Of a DNA stretch of 64,000 nt, positions 8,508 to 16,257 are shown one piece after another. Location: the NCBI RefSeq assembly GCF_002216795.1, contig NZ_CP022316.1:1054001-1118000 (forward strand). The letters run 5' to 3'. The DNA comes from Brachybacterium avium. GTDB lineage: Bacteria > Actinomycetota > Actinomycetes > Actinomycetales > Dermabacteraceae. How positions within the stretch are numbered: position 1 is the stretch's first letter; every line of letters starts with the position of its first letter. Both the position numbers and the translations under genes were made by a program. Below the pieces are notes generated by a model. It was not told the DNA's origin. It worked only from the letters and a program-made list of their open reading frames with translations, and made no database searches.

Positions 8508-9154
8508 CGCGCTGCTGCGGAGCCAGCAGTCTCCTCCTGCTCGGCGCGGGAGGCGTCGGCCCGTGCGGAGGGGAGCCAGGTGCGGCGGAACGCGCGGGGG
8601 TAGGCCCGCAGGAGGGTGGTGACGACCGCGGTCGCGAGCACCGCCTTCAGCAGGTCGCCGGGGAGGAAGACCAGGCTGGCGAGCGCGGTCTCCCCGATAG
8701 GGAGGCGGGTGATGAGGCTCTGCACCGGGATGCCGAAGGCGTAGATCACGAGGATGCCGCCGACGATCATCGCCAGTGCTGTGCGCCAGAGGGCCGGCTT
8801 GCGGGCGGCGGAGTGCACGATCAGACCGATGACGAAGGCTCCGGCGATCCAGCCGATCATGTACCCGGCAGAGGGCCCGACGAACACACCGATGCCGCCG
8901 CGCCCGCCGGCCAGCAGCGGCAGCCCCGCCGCGACGAGGACCAGGAACACGGTCATCGACACAGCGCCCAGGCGCGGGCCGAGCACCGCTCCGGCCAGCA
9001 TCACCCCGAAGGTCTGTGCGGTGATCGGCACGCCGCCGAACACGCTGAAGCTGCCCGGCAGGCCGAGCGCGGCGACGATCGCCGCGAACACCGCCACGCG
9101 GGCGATATCGGTCGCATCGAGCGACCACCGTCGTGCTGCAGGAGTAACTGCCAT
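8504..9154 (-). CDS. bioY: biotin transporter substrate-binding subunit BioY
   Basis: 216-residue S-component with six membrane segments. It carries the BioY hallmarks: GGVPITAQTFGVMLAGAVLGPR (about 40-61), GRGGIGVFVGPSAGYMIGW and LPGDLLKA. It binds biotin in the membrane and works with BioM/BioN encoded downstream. ATG 9154 follows AAGGGTAAGGAC. It is the first gene of a six-gene operon in which every junction overlaps by 4-8 nt. Transcription should be governed by the palindromes just upstream and the divergent TetR regulator. Confidence 0.95.
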   Translation of the reverse strand: MAVTPAARRWSLDATDIARVAVFAAIVAALGLPGSFSVFGGVPITAQTFGVMLAGAVLGPRLGAVSMTVFLVLVAAGLPLLAGGRGGIGVFVGPSAGYMIGWIAGAFVIGLIVHSAARKPALWRTALAMIVGGILVIYAFGIPVQSLITRLPIGETALASLVFLPGDLLKAVLATAVVTTLLRAYPRAFRRTWLPSARADASRAEQEETAGSAAAR

Positions 9155-9170
9155 GTCCTTACCCTTCACC

Positions 9171-9213
9171 TGAACGCGGTTCACCTGAACAACGTACACC
9201 TGAACAGCGTTCA
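9171..9213. promoter_or_regulatory. three tandem BioQ-type operators (TGAAC-N3-GTTCA)
   Basis: Three 13-bp palindromes lie between the divergent bioY and tetR-family genes: TGAACGCGGTTCA (9171-9183), TGAACAACGTACA (9186-9198, one mismatch) and TGAACAGCGTTCA (9201-9213). They repeat every 15 bp with CC spacers. A partial half-site, TTCACC, precedes the first at 9165-9170. The TGAAC-N3-GTTCA form matches the operator described for actinobacterial BioQ repressors. The array covers the probable promoters of both genes, so regulator and operon are likely co-repressed. Confidence 0.9.
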
Positions 9214-9229
9214 GCGCTACTGTGGGGTG

Positions 9230-9823
9230 ATGGCCATCCCAGAATCTCCGCGCCGGCGGAGCCGCGACGACGTCGCCGAGATGGCCCTGCACCTCCTGGA
9301 CGAGTTCGGGTTGCCGGACCTCACGATGCGGCGCCTGGCGACCGCTCTCGGCGTCCAGCCCAGCGCGCTGTACTGGCACTTCCCGAACAAGCAGGCACTG
9401 CTGGCCGCGGTCAGCGAGCAGATCCTCGCACCGATGAGCGACATCCACCTCGACGAGCTCCCACTGCCCCGGGCGGCCTGCGCACTGGGTGCCCGCATGC
9501 GCGAATGCCTGCTCGAGCACCGGGACGCCGCCGAGCTGGTGTCCAGCTCCCTCGCGCTCGGCCTCGTCGAGCCGCCGGTGCGGCCGGCTCTCCTGGACGC
9601 CGCACGACGGCACGGCGTCAACGATCAGCTGGCCGAGGTGGCCGCCGAGGTGGTCGTGCATTTCGTGCTCGGATTCGTCTTCCACGAGCAGCAGCGCCTG
9701 ACCGCCGACTCCCTCGGACTGCTCGAGCGATCGCCCGCCGCGAGCACCGACGAAGCCGGCTTCACGGAGGCGATGACGCTGATCGCCGACGGCCTCGAGG
9801 TCTCGATGGGGCGGCGGGCGTAG
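9230..9823 (+). CDS. bioQ: TetR-family transcriptional regulator, BioQ-like
   Basis: 197 residues. N-terminal TetR helix-turn-helix: LTMRRLATALGVQPSALYWHFPNKQALLAAV (about 28-58). An all-helical C-terminal effector/dimer domain follows. BioQ is the actinobacterial TetR repressor of biotin synthesis and transport that replaces the repressor function of BirA. The assignment rests on the divergent bioY operon and the three BioQ-type palindromes between the two starts. Whether it senses biotinoyl-AMP indirectly cannot be seen. It is the last native gene before the integrated element. Confidence 0.85.
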   Translation: MAIPESPRRRSRDDVAEMALHLLDEFGLPDLTMRRLATALGVQPSALYWHFPNKQALLAAVSEQILAPMSDIHLDELPLPRAACALGARMRECLLEHRDAAELVSSSLALGLVEPPVRPALLDAARRHGVNDQLAEVAAEVVVHFVLGFVFHEQQRLTADSLGLLERSPAASTDEAGFTEAMTLIADGLEVSMGRRA

Positions 9824-9837
9824 GTCCGCGAGGGACC

Positions 9838-9887
9838 GCGGTGGGCCCGGAGGGGATCGAACCCTCGACCCGCGGATTAAAAGTCCG
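9838..9887. repeat. attL: orphan 3' part of tRNA-Lys
   Basis: A 50-bp sequence identical to 24758-24807. On the minus strand it covers the anticodon loop (CTTTTAA), variable region, T-arm and acceptor 3' strand of tRNA-Lys, but the D-arm half is missing and unrelated sequence follows at 9888. This is the copy left at the far end when the element recombined into the tRNA gene. It is not a functional tRNA. Confidence 0.93.
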
Positions 9888-9965
9888 CCCCAGCGCGCAG
9901 TGCAAAACACGTTGTAGCAGGTCAACGCCACCAAGCCGCCCAACTGCTCCCACTCGACTCTGCCG

Positions 9966-9988
9966 CGTTGCTGTCAACGTTGCTGTCA
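9966..9988. promoter_or_regulatory. arm-type integrase sites, left end
   Basis: Two direct copies of CGTTGCTGTCA at 9966-9976 and 9978-9988, 12 bp apart, 79 bp inside the left core repeat. The same 11-mer recurs near the right core repeat in the same orientation. Direct repeats flanking an attP core are where tyrosine integrases bind with their N-terminal domain. No gene is apparent between attL and the HNH gene start at 10059. Confidence 0.65.
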
Positions 9989-10058
9989 GGCAACGCGCGT
10001 CCCCGTCACAAGTAGATGAACTCGCCCGAATGTCGGCGACCCACCATAGAGTGTCCTC

Positions 10059-11177
10059 ATGGCGTGGGAGTGGACTGAGGACGAGCTCGTACTGGCGTGT
10101 GCGCTAGTCCGCGACAACAGCTGGCGAGGACTCCGCGCGACTGATCCTAGAGTGAAGGAGCTGTCAGCGCTCCTCCGCCGGTCGACGACACACCCCTTCG
10201 AGGGACGTCCCGACACGTTCAGGTCTACCAACAGCGTGCAGAGAAAGACGTGGGACCTCGCGACGCAACATCCTAGCTACACTGGGAAGCCCACTCGAGG
10301 CAATCGCCTCGACGCCAAGGTGCTGAACCGCTTCTTGACCGACGGAGAGCTGATGGAGCTGCGTGTTCGGTCGGTCCGGGGGCGGCTCGGCTCGCCAACA
10401 CTCTCGGACCACACTGCGCCGGACGCTACAGACCCGATGCCCGAGGCATCCACTCGCAACGTGTGGACCGCTGAAGAGATGATTCTGGCCGCCGACGTCG
10501 CAGACGACCTCACCTGGGGTCCCGTCAACGCAACGAAGCCAGAGGTCATCGCACTGTCGAAGCTTCTGCGATCGGCCGAAATCCACCCTGGCGCATCTGC
10601 CGATCCGAGGTTTCGATCGCCAAGCAGTGTCGGCATGAAGATCAACAACCTCCGCGCTGCCCACCCCTCGCACTCGGGCAAAGGGCTGCGATCCTCCAAG
10701 GCAGAGGAGCCGATCGTTCGTGACTTCGTCGCTGACCGTGACGTCATGAAGGATGCCGCCGCCGAGATCCGTCGCCGTGTCGCTGCCAATGGCGCCCCCG
10801 ACGAAGATCTTCCCACCCCCGACGAAGAACTCATTGGCGCAGCGGCCGAAGGAGGAGCGCGGGCGGTGCGAGTCTTGCGCCGCGAACGCGACCCCAAGCT
10901 TCGCCGCGCAAAGCTTGCCCAAGTACGAGCAGACGGCAAGGCCATCGCCTGCGAGGTTTGCGACTTCGACTTCGGTACTCGGTACGGGCCACGCGGCAAC
11001 GGGTACATCGAGGTACACCATAAGCTCCCACTCCATGTGAGTGGCCCCGTACGGACGACGCTCGACGACCTGGCGCTGCTCTGCGCCAACTGTCACCGCA
11101 TGATTCACGTCGGGAACTGGATCAGCGTTGAGGACTTACAGGAGATTCACCGCAGCGCAGAGGCCGCGCTTCCATGA
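10059..11177 (+). CDS. HNH endonuclease with duplicated N-terminal module
   Basis: 372 residues. The C-terminus is an HNH nuclease: CEVCDF (C298, C301), IEVHHKLPLH (H320/H321), LCANCHRMIH (C342, C345), giving a zinc site and a beta-beta-alpha-metal site. The first 235 residues are two copies of a ~95-residue unit, W5-M99 and W136-M230. Both contain WTxxEx..LA, a central Lxx+LLR segment and a HPSxxGK turn, probably a specificity domain that reads DNA. It is likely a restriction-like nuclease against invading DNA. It is the first cargo gene inside attL. I found no linked methyltransferase overlapping it. Confidence 0.85.
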   Translation: MAWEWTEDELVLACALVRDNSWRGLRATDPRVKELSALLRRSTTHPFEGRPDTFRSTNSVQRKTWDLATQHPSYTGKPTRGNRLDAKVLNRFLTDGELMELRVRSVRGRLGSPTLSDHTAPDATDPMPEASTRNVWTAEEMILAADVADDLTWGPVNATKPEVIALSKLLRSAEIHPGASADPRFRSPSSVGMKINNLRAAHPSHSGKGLRSSKAEEPIVRDFVADRDVMKDAAAEIRRRVAANGAPDEDLPTPDEELIGAAAEGGARAVRVLRRERDPKLRRAKLAQVRADGKAIACEVCDFDFGTRYGPRGNGYIEVHHKLPLHVSGPVRTTLDDLALLCANCHRMIHVGNWISVEDLQEIHRSAEAALP

Positions 11178-11331
11178 GTGACCGAAGCACACGATGGGGC
11201 TCGGCAGCCGAGGCCCGCAGCGAAGCGAGGACACGAGGCCTGCTGGGCCCCGAGGCGGCGGAGCCGCCCTTGAAGGAGTAGAGAAAGTTCTCACGAGAGG
11301 TACGAGCAGCGCGATGACCAACGGAGGCGAC

Positions 11332-12579
11332 ATGACCAGCCCACACATCAGCGGAGAGGAAACTGAGGTAGAGGACTCGAGCAACGAGCCCGCCGGCTCA
11401 ACGCCATCCGCCTCCGACACCTTGCGCCACTTCACTGCAGACTTTGACGTCGATGGCGTTGTAAGGCGGCTTAAGACCGGGAACTTCATCGTACCCAACT
11501 TTAATCCCGCACCAGCTCCAGAAGCTGAGTACGCCGGCTTTCAGCGAAACTTTGTTTGGACGAAGAAGCAGAAGGATCGATTTATCGAGTCCCTCCTTCT
11601 CGGCTTCCCAATTCCGGGAATATTCCTCGTTGAGCAACCCGGAAAGAAGTACCTTGTACTCGACGGGCAGCAGCGACTACGAACCCTTAGGGACTTTGTT
11701 ACAGGTACCGACTCCGTAACCGAGCGAACATTCCGCCTCAGTGGTCTCGGCGACGAGAGTCGGTTCTATGGAAAAGCATTTGCGGATCTAGATGAGGCCG
11801 ATCGCGACCTACTACTGAACACCTTCCTCCAAGTCACAATTGTCGTGCCTCGCGAAGCGGGAAATCTACAGGGCGTATATCAGCTCTTCGAACGCATTAA
11901 CAGTGGCGGCACAAAGCTCCAGCCCCAAGAAATCCGCATCGCCCTTTACGCAGGAAGTCGCGTGGACGCATTAAGGGAACTCAATGATGACCCGCACTGG
12001 CGGGAAATCTTTGGACGGAAGAATCTTCGCCTGAAGGACACCGAGCTAATCCTGCGCTATCTCGCTCTTCGCCGCGTGGCCCAGAGTTACGACGAATTCG
12101 ACTGGACACGGGAGGCCCCGCAGACCGCAAGTGAAGCTCATACACACGGCAACTATCTATTCTATCGAGCACCTCTGAGCCAGTTCCTGAACACGTATCT
12201 CGAGAGCCTCGGAGACAACGGGACTCCGGACGTGAAGGCGATGGAGACGTTTCGGGCCGTTGTGAAAGTTCTGTCTCAGGTCGGCCCGACGGCGCTCAGA
12301 CTCGAGGACTCTGCCCAGATCAACGCCGCGCATGCAGACGCCATGCTTGTCGGGCTTTCGATGAGTCCGCGAATCCAGAACCTTGCAGATAGCCTTCAAT
12401 CGAACCCCGGTAAGGACTTTACTGAGGAAGTCGGAAACATAGCGAGTGGCATCGATCAACGCCTCGCGGATCTACTCCAGAACGACGAATACCAGCGTGC
12501 AATCCGCGAAAGCACTTCGCATCTCGCATCGGTTTATGCGCGCCTAAAGTTCACTTCCGAAAGCTTCCGAGACCTATAA
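11332..12579 (+). CDS. DUF262 domain-containing protein
   Basis: About 415 residues of the DUF262 family (ParB/Srx-like fold, as in the N-terminus of GmrSD-type enzymes). Hallmarks are FVWTKKQKDRFIESLLLGFP, the DGQQR motif (LVLDGQQRLRTL) and RINSGGTKLQPQEIRIA. The family is thought to hydrolyse NTP or act as a nuclease scaffold in defence. Start choice is uncertain: ATG 11332 has GGAGG four bases upstream, and ATG 11314 is the alternative. It is TAATG-coupled to the downstream HEPN gene. Base composition is clearly less GC-rich than the chromosome, supporting horizontal origin. Confidence 0.85.
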   Translation: MTSPHISGEETEVEDSSNEPAGSTPSASDTLRHFTADFDVDGVVRRLKTGNFIVPNFNPAPAPEAEYAGFQRNFVWTKKQKDRFIESLLLGFPIPGIFLVEQPGKKYLVLDGQQRLRTLRDFVTGTDSVTERTFRLSGLGDESRFYGKAFADLDEADRDLLLNTFLQVTIVVPREAGNLQGVYQLFERINSGGTKLQPQEIRIALYAGSRVDALRELNDDPHWREIFGRKNLRLKDTELILRYLALRRVAQSYDEFDWTREAPQTASEAHTHGNYLFYRAPLSQFLNTYLESLGDNGTPDVKAMETFRAVVKVLSQVGPTALRLEDSAQINAAHADAMLVGLSMSPRIQNLADSLQSNPGKDFTEEVGNIASGIDQRLADLLQNDEYQRAIRESTSHLASVYARLKFTSESFRDL

Positions 12580-13121
12580 TGGTTAACGGGCGATCCCTTT
12601 CGCGCGCTGAGGCAATAGCCAACATCGCGTCAATGCGAACCGACCTCGAAGATACCCTCGACGCCGTCGAGGTGCTCCGGGACAAAGATTCCACCGGCGC
12701 AGACGAGAAGAGGCATCTGAATGACTTTGCGACCGTTAGGATGGCCGGCTACCTGGAGCAAATTTGCTTCCATGCAATCTCCGGCATAATCGGGGAAGCG
12801 TCCGACGGAAATATTCAGGCGTTCATCAATAGTTGGTTCTACAAGTCTCCCAACTTGGATCGCAGGAATTTCAGGGAATTGTTCAAGCGGTTCGGCGGTG
12901 ACATCGACGATCGAGTCAAGGCGTTTCTTGAGGAAGACTTAAACGGAGACCGCCTAGGGACGCTTCTGGAGGTCCGAAATGCGATTGCTCACGGCAAGCC
13001 CAGTCCTGCGAGTGGCCGAAATACCATGGAGGCAAACCGCATCCTAGTCGAAAATATACATTCGTTTGTACACGATCTCCTGCTGTCCGAAAACAGTGTG
13101 ATCAGCGCAGGTCGATCATAG
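12579..13121 (+). CDS. HEPN-family predicted RNase (MAE_28990/MAE_18760-like)
   Basis: 180-residue all-alpha protein with the HEPN catalytic pattern RxxxxH: EVRNAIAHGK near residue 134. A conserved upstream region, RMAGYLEQICFHAISG, resembles MAE_28990/MAE_18760-type HEPN proteins that commonly sit beside DUF262 genes. HEPN proteins are metal-independent RNases in toxin-antitoxin and abortive-infection systems. The start codon shares one base with the DUF262 stop (TAATG), so the two products are made in step and probably form one system. Confidence 0.82.
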   Translation: MVNGRSLSRAEAIANIASMRTDLEDTLDAVEVLRDKDSTGADEKRHLNDFATVRMAGYLEQICFHAISGIIGEASDGNIQAFINSWFYKSPNLDRRNFRELFKRFGGDIDDRVKAFLEEDLNGDRLGTLLEVRNAIAHGKPSPASGRNTMEANRILVENIHSFVHDLLLSENSVISAGRS

Positions 13122-13162
13122 GGTCTTCAATACCCAGGTTCTCGTGCACCACCGTTTTCGAG

Positions 13163-14215
13163 ATGTCCGACACAGCAACATTGACAAACTGGGCGGCAAC
13201 CCACTACAAATTGTCTATTCAGCACACCAGAGGGGCAATAGGTTTGTTTACTTCCGTCGAAATTTGCACCGGGGCCGGCGGCCAAGCACTTGGCCTCGAG
13301 CAGGCCGGATTCGACCATCGTGCGGTAGTCGAGATCGACAAGCACGCCTGCGAGACCTTGCGCGCCAACCGTCCGGAGTGGAACGTCATTGAGCAGGACT
13401 TGCTGACCTGGGACCCGACCGGGTTCGAAGGCGTCGACCTGCTTGCCGGCGGTGTGCCGTGTCCTCCGTTTAGCAAGGCCGGCCGTCAGCTTGGCAAGGA
13501 TGACGAGCGAGACCTGTTCCCTCGTGCCATCGAGCTCGTCAAGCTCCTCAAGCCGAAGGCTGTCATGCTCGAGAACGTGCGAGGCATCCTCGACATCGTC
13601 TTCGAGACCTACCGCAACGAAGTCTCTGAGCAGCTCAAGGAGCTCGGCTACAAGCCTGACTGGCATCTACTCAATGCTTCGGACTTCGGCGTCCCCCAAC
13701 TCCGGCCTCGCGTGATCTTCGTTGCCATTCACGAGGACTACCAGGACTTCGAGTGGCCGGCTCCCCAGAAGAAGCCCGCTCCGACTGTCGGTCAGGCGCT
13801 TCATGGCCTCATGTCGGAGAGCGGGTGGCGTGGTGCTGACGCCTGGGCTGAGCGCGCGAACACCATCGCCCCAACACTTGTTGGCGGGTCCAAGAAGCAC
13901 GGAGGGCCTGACCTCGGGCCCACTCGTGCACGCCGGGCGTGGGAGGCGCTGGGCGTCAACGGCAAGACTCTCGCTGAAGAGGCACCCGAACGCGATTTTG
14001 TCGGCATGCCGCGGCTAACTGTGCCCATGGCAGCGAAGATCCAAGGCTTCCCGGACGACTGGCACATCACAGGGAGGAAGACCAACGCGTATCGACAGGT
14101 CGGCAATGCCTTCCCTCCCCCCGTTGCCAAGGCGGTTGGCGAGCAGATCCGTGCAGTCCTCGAGGCTGGCGTACGGATGGACGTGCGGCAGCCCTCTCTT
14201 GATGTGGTGGCCTGA
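13163..14215 (+). CDS. DNA (cytosine-5-)-methyltransferase of NgoMIV-type system
   Basis: 350-residue C5 methyltransferase. Motif I is EICTGAGGQALGLEQAGF, motif IV GGVPCPPFSKAG with catalytic C100, motif VI ENVRG, motif VIII QLRPRVIFVA and motif X QVGNAFPPPVAKAVG. It shields host DNA from the linked nuclease. The target should be GCCGGC if the pair is like NgoMIV. ATG 13163 lacks a good ribosome site; TTG just before FTSVEIC, after AGAGGGGC, is a shorter alternative. Stop and the nuclease start overlap (TGATG). Confidence 0.92.
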   Translation: MSDTATLTNWAATHYKLSIQHTRGAIGLFTSVEICTGAGGQALGLEQAGFDHRAVVEIDKHACETLRANRPEWNVIEQDLLTWDPTGFEGVDLLAGGVPCPPFSKAGRQLGKDDERDLFPRAIELVKLLKPKAVMLENVRGILDIVFETYRNEVSEQLKELGYKPDWHLLNASDFGVPQLRPRVIFVAIHEDYQDFEWPAPQKKPAPTVGQALHGLMSESGWRGADAWAERANTIAPTLVGGSKKHGGPDLGPTRARRAWEALGVNGKTLAEEAPERDFVGMPRLTVPMAAKIQGFPDDWHITGRKTNAYRQVGNAFPPPVAKAVGEQIRAVLEAGVRMDVRQPSLDVVA

Positions 14216-15075
14216 TGGCTCTTCTCAGCGAGGCGCGAAAGGCGTTTCACAATCAACTGGTCGAGTCCGGCGCCCTCTCCATCAATGGCTCCGGTGTCGC
14301 ATCGATCGCGGACGGTTCGCAGAAAACTAGCCGGGCGCTTTCGAAGTCAATCGCTGAAGACCTCGGAGCGACTGTGCTCGAGGACAAGCTCGTCGGACAG
14401 AGCGCCGGTAGTCTGTTTGAAATCGCGGTTCGAGACTTCCTCTTCGCAACGTTTCCCAGCTTGTCGACAATTCGCCCCGGCAAGTGGGAAATAACCAATG
14501 TTGGAGGGTCTCGAGCGGCTTATCACATCGCACAATATGAACCTTATACGCATTTGGACGACTTGGCGCGCGCAATCGAAGTAGACCCAACGCTTCGAGC
14601 AGTTCTCGGAAATTCATACGAGATCAGCCCCGACGTGATGATCCTCAGGGAGCCCGCCAGTGACGAGGAGATCAACGCCGACTCACTCCTTGTCGACGAA
14701 ACAAGCGGACTGATGTCCGTGATGCGTGGCGACTATAACGAGCGAAGCATCGTGCACGGCATCGTTTCTTGCAAATGGACGCTGCGATCCGATAGGGCGC
14801 AGAACGCCCGCTCGGAGGCACTGAATATGATCCGCAACCGCAAGGGCCGAACACCTCACATCGTTGTCGTAACTGCAGAACCGACGCCCTCTCGACTGTC
14901 GTCTCTTGCACTCGGGACAGGGGACGTCGACACCGTCTATCATTTCGCTCTACCCGAGCTTGCTCGCGCCATCCACGAGCTAGATAACGACGAAGCGGAA
15001 GCTATGTTCGACACTCTTGTAAATGGCAAGAGGCTCCGTGACATCAGTGATCTCCCGCTCGACCTCGCAGTCTAA
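14215..15075 (+). CDS. type II restriction endonuclease, NgoMIV family
   Basis: 286 residues, the same length as NgoMIV as I recall it, with the active-site pattern of the NgoMIV/Cfr10I/Bse634I group. PD is at 139-140 in YEISPDVMI, SCKW has K187, and E201 lies in RSDRAQNARSEALN; E69 lies in SLFEIAVRD. From memory, NgoMIV uses D140, S185, C186, K187 and E201, so the spacing agrees. NgoMIV cuts G/CCGGC as a tetramer; specificity here is predicted, not shown. It is translated through a TGATG junction with the methyltransferase, so nuclease is made only after methylase is translated. No controller (C) gene is visible. Confidence 0.9.
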   Translation: MALLSEARKAFHNQLVESGALSINGSGVASIADGSQKTSRALSKSIAEDLGATVLEDKLVGQSAGSLFEIAVRDFLFATFPSLSTIRPGKWEITNVGGSRAAYHIAQYEPYTHLDDLARAIEVDPTLRAVLGNSYEISPDVMILREPASDEEINADSLLVDETSGLMSVMRGDYNERSIVHGIVSCKWTLRSDRAQNARSEALNMIRNRKGRTPHIVVVTAEPTPSRLSSLALGTGDVDTVYHFALPELARAIHELDNDEAEAMFDTLVNGKRLRDISDLPLDLAV

Positions 15076-15091
15076 AGAAGGGCGTCGGCGG

Positions 15092-15352
15092 TCAGTCGCC
15101 GAGGAACGATAGCTCCTCGGCTTCGACGAGAATCCAATCCCCATCTTCAAACTGGATCTCGATTAACGAGTCCCCCGGACCGGAGCCCCGAACTTCGTTC
15201 ATCGCGTAGACAAGCTCACCGTCTCGGGCTAGTGCGTTTGCATCTCGGGTTCGCTTTACAGTGAACGTTCCGATGGGTGACCCGTCAGGGTTGCTGGGCT
15301 CCAGCGCACTATCGCGCTTCCGGCGATACTCGCCAAGGCTGTGTACTGTCAT
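15092..15352 (-). CDS. small protein of unknown function
   Basis: 86 residues, acidic C-terminal half (IEIQFEDGDWILVEAEELSF), no membrane segment and no motif I recognise. It lies 4 bp downstream of the GntR-type regulator on the same strand, so it is probably its operon partner. Similar small genes accompany repressors in integrated actinomycete elements. It converges with the restriction enzyme gene, leaving 16 bp between them. Confidence 0.6.
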   Translation of the reverse strand: MTVHSLGEYRRKRDSALEPSNPDGSPIGTFTVKRTRDANALARDGELVYAMNEVRGSGPGDSLIEIQFEDGDWILVEAEELSFLGD

Positions 15353-15356
15353 TTAG

Positions 15357-16124
15357 TCACTCCGGAACGTTGAAGGTGTAGTTCCACTGGAACCGGCTCG
15401 CGCGATGCAGGCCGATCGCGTACTCGATGGGCACGCCACTGCCGTCATACGTCCTCCTGCGCATCTCGACGATCGGTTCGCCGATGCCCATCTCGAGGGA
15501 CTGGGCCTCGTCGCCGTCAGGCAAACGTGCGTGCAGCCTCTCGTTGATGCTGTGCGGCTCGTGCCCTAGATCAGTCAGGACTCGGAACGCTCCCCCGTGC
15601 CCTGCCGGCCCCTGCTCTTCGCTCATGAGCAGCGTGCCCTTGGCGATGCGGTGCGGGTAGTAGCTCACCAGAGTGTGCGTGACGGTACCTCGAGCATCAC
15701 GGATCACCCGCGCTCTCCGCACGACGTCTTCTCCCTCGTCGATCTCTAGTCGGCCAGCCATCTCCTCGGTGGCTGGCTCGATGGAGATCTCCGTGGACTG
15801 TGCAGCCGGCTGCCAGCCGCGCTCGTCCATGTAAGGGGCTCCGTCTTCGGCCTCTGTGGGCCGCTCCCATCGACGTCGCGAGTAGCGATCCATCCCCACT
15901 TTGCGAAGTGGGATCTGCGGAAGCACCACCGTGCCCTGACTGCGCCTCGATTGAACAAGCCCCTCGCGCTCGAGCAGCTTCAGCGCAGCAGACACAGTAT
16001 TCACGTTGACGTCGAACTCTGTGGCCAGCTCCGACTGGCGGGGCAGCACCGTGCCCTCGGCGTACTGCCTTTCGCGCACGCGAGCACGAAGCTCGTCGGC
16101 GATCTGCACGAACTTGGCGACCAT
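15357..16124 (-). CDS. GntR/HutC-family repressor (KorSA-like)
   Basis: 255 residues from ATG 16124 (MVAKFVQIADEL), preceded by GGTGAGG. The N-terminal winged helix includes SELATEFDVNVNTVSAALKL and a wing at RRSQGTVV. The C-terminal UTRA-type domain ends in EYAIGLHRASRFQWNY. In pSAM2 the GntR protein KorSA represses pra and thus excision, replication and transfer. This gene has the same position, divergent from the Pra-like gene, with repeated CTAGGGATA sites between them. A longer frame up to 16190 would overlap those sites and is rejected. Confidence 0.85.
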   Translation of the reverse strand: MVAKFVQIADELRARVRERQYAEGTVLPRQSELATEFDVNVNTVSAALKLLEREGLVQSRRSQGTVVLPQIPLRKVGMDRYSRRRWERPTEAEDGAPYMDERGWQPAAQSTEISIEPATEEMAGRLEIDEGEDVVRRARVIRDARGTVTHTLVSYYPHRIAKGTLLMSEEQGPAGHGGAFRVLTDLGHEPHSINERLHARLPDGDEAQSLEMGIGEPIVEMRRRTYDGSGVPIEYAIGLHRASRFQWNYTFNVPE

Positions 16125-16135
16125 ACGAACCTCAC

Positions 16136-16228
16136 CTAGGGATAACTGGGGCCTCGATCCTATCCCTAGTTGACATCGGGCCGTTGGCATGCCAGTCTCG
16201 GATCAGTAGTTATCACTAGGGATAGCTG
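16136..16228. promoter_or_regulatory. KorSA-like operator repeats between the GntR gene and the transfer operon
   Basis: CTAGGGATAACTG (16136-16148) recurs as CTAGGGATAGCTG (16216-16228), exactly 80 bp later. An inverted copy, TATCCCTAG, is at 16161-16169. A fourth partial copy (CACTAGGAGTA) is at 16244-16254, next to the 16258 start. A -35-like TTGACA (16170-16175) abuts the inverted copy. The right-hand site also forms an imperfect palindrome, AGTTATC-N5-GGATAGCT. The layout fits repression of both the regulator and the replication/transfer genes. Confidence 0.7.
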
Positions 16229-16257
16229 CCGAAACGGCTCAACCACTAGGAGTAGGC

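Noticed and set aside
9838-9887. A second tRNA-Lys gene
   Set aside because: Only the anticodon loop to 3' end is present; the D-arm half is absent. It is the attL remnant.
11391-13450. Avoidance of GCCGGC in the element as support for NgoMIV specificity
   Set aside because: Several GCCGGC sites are visible inside the element itself, so site avoidance cannot be used as evidence.
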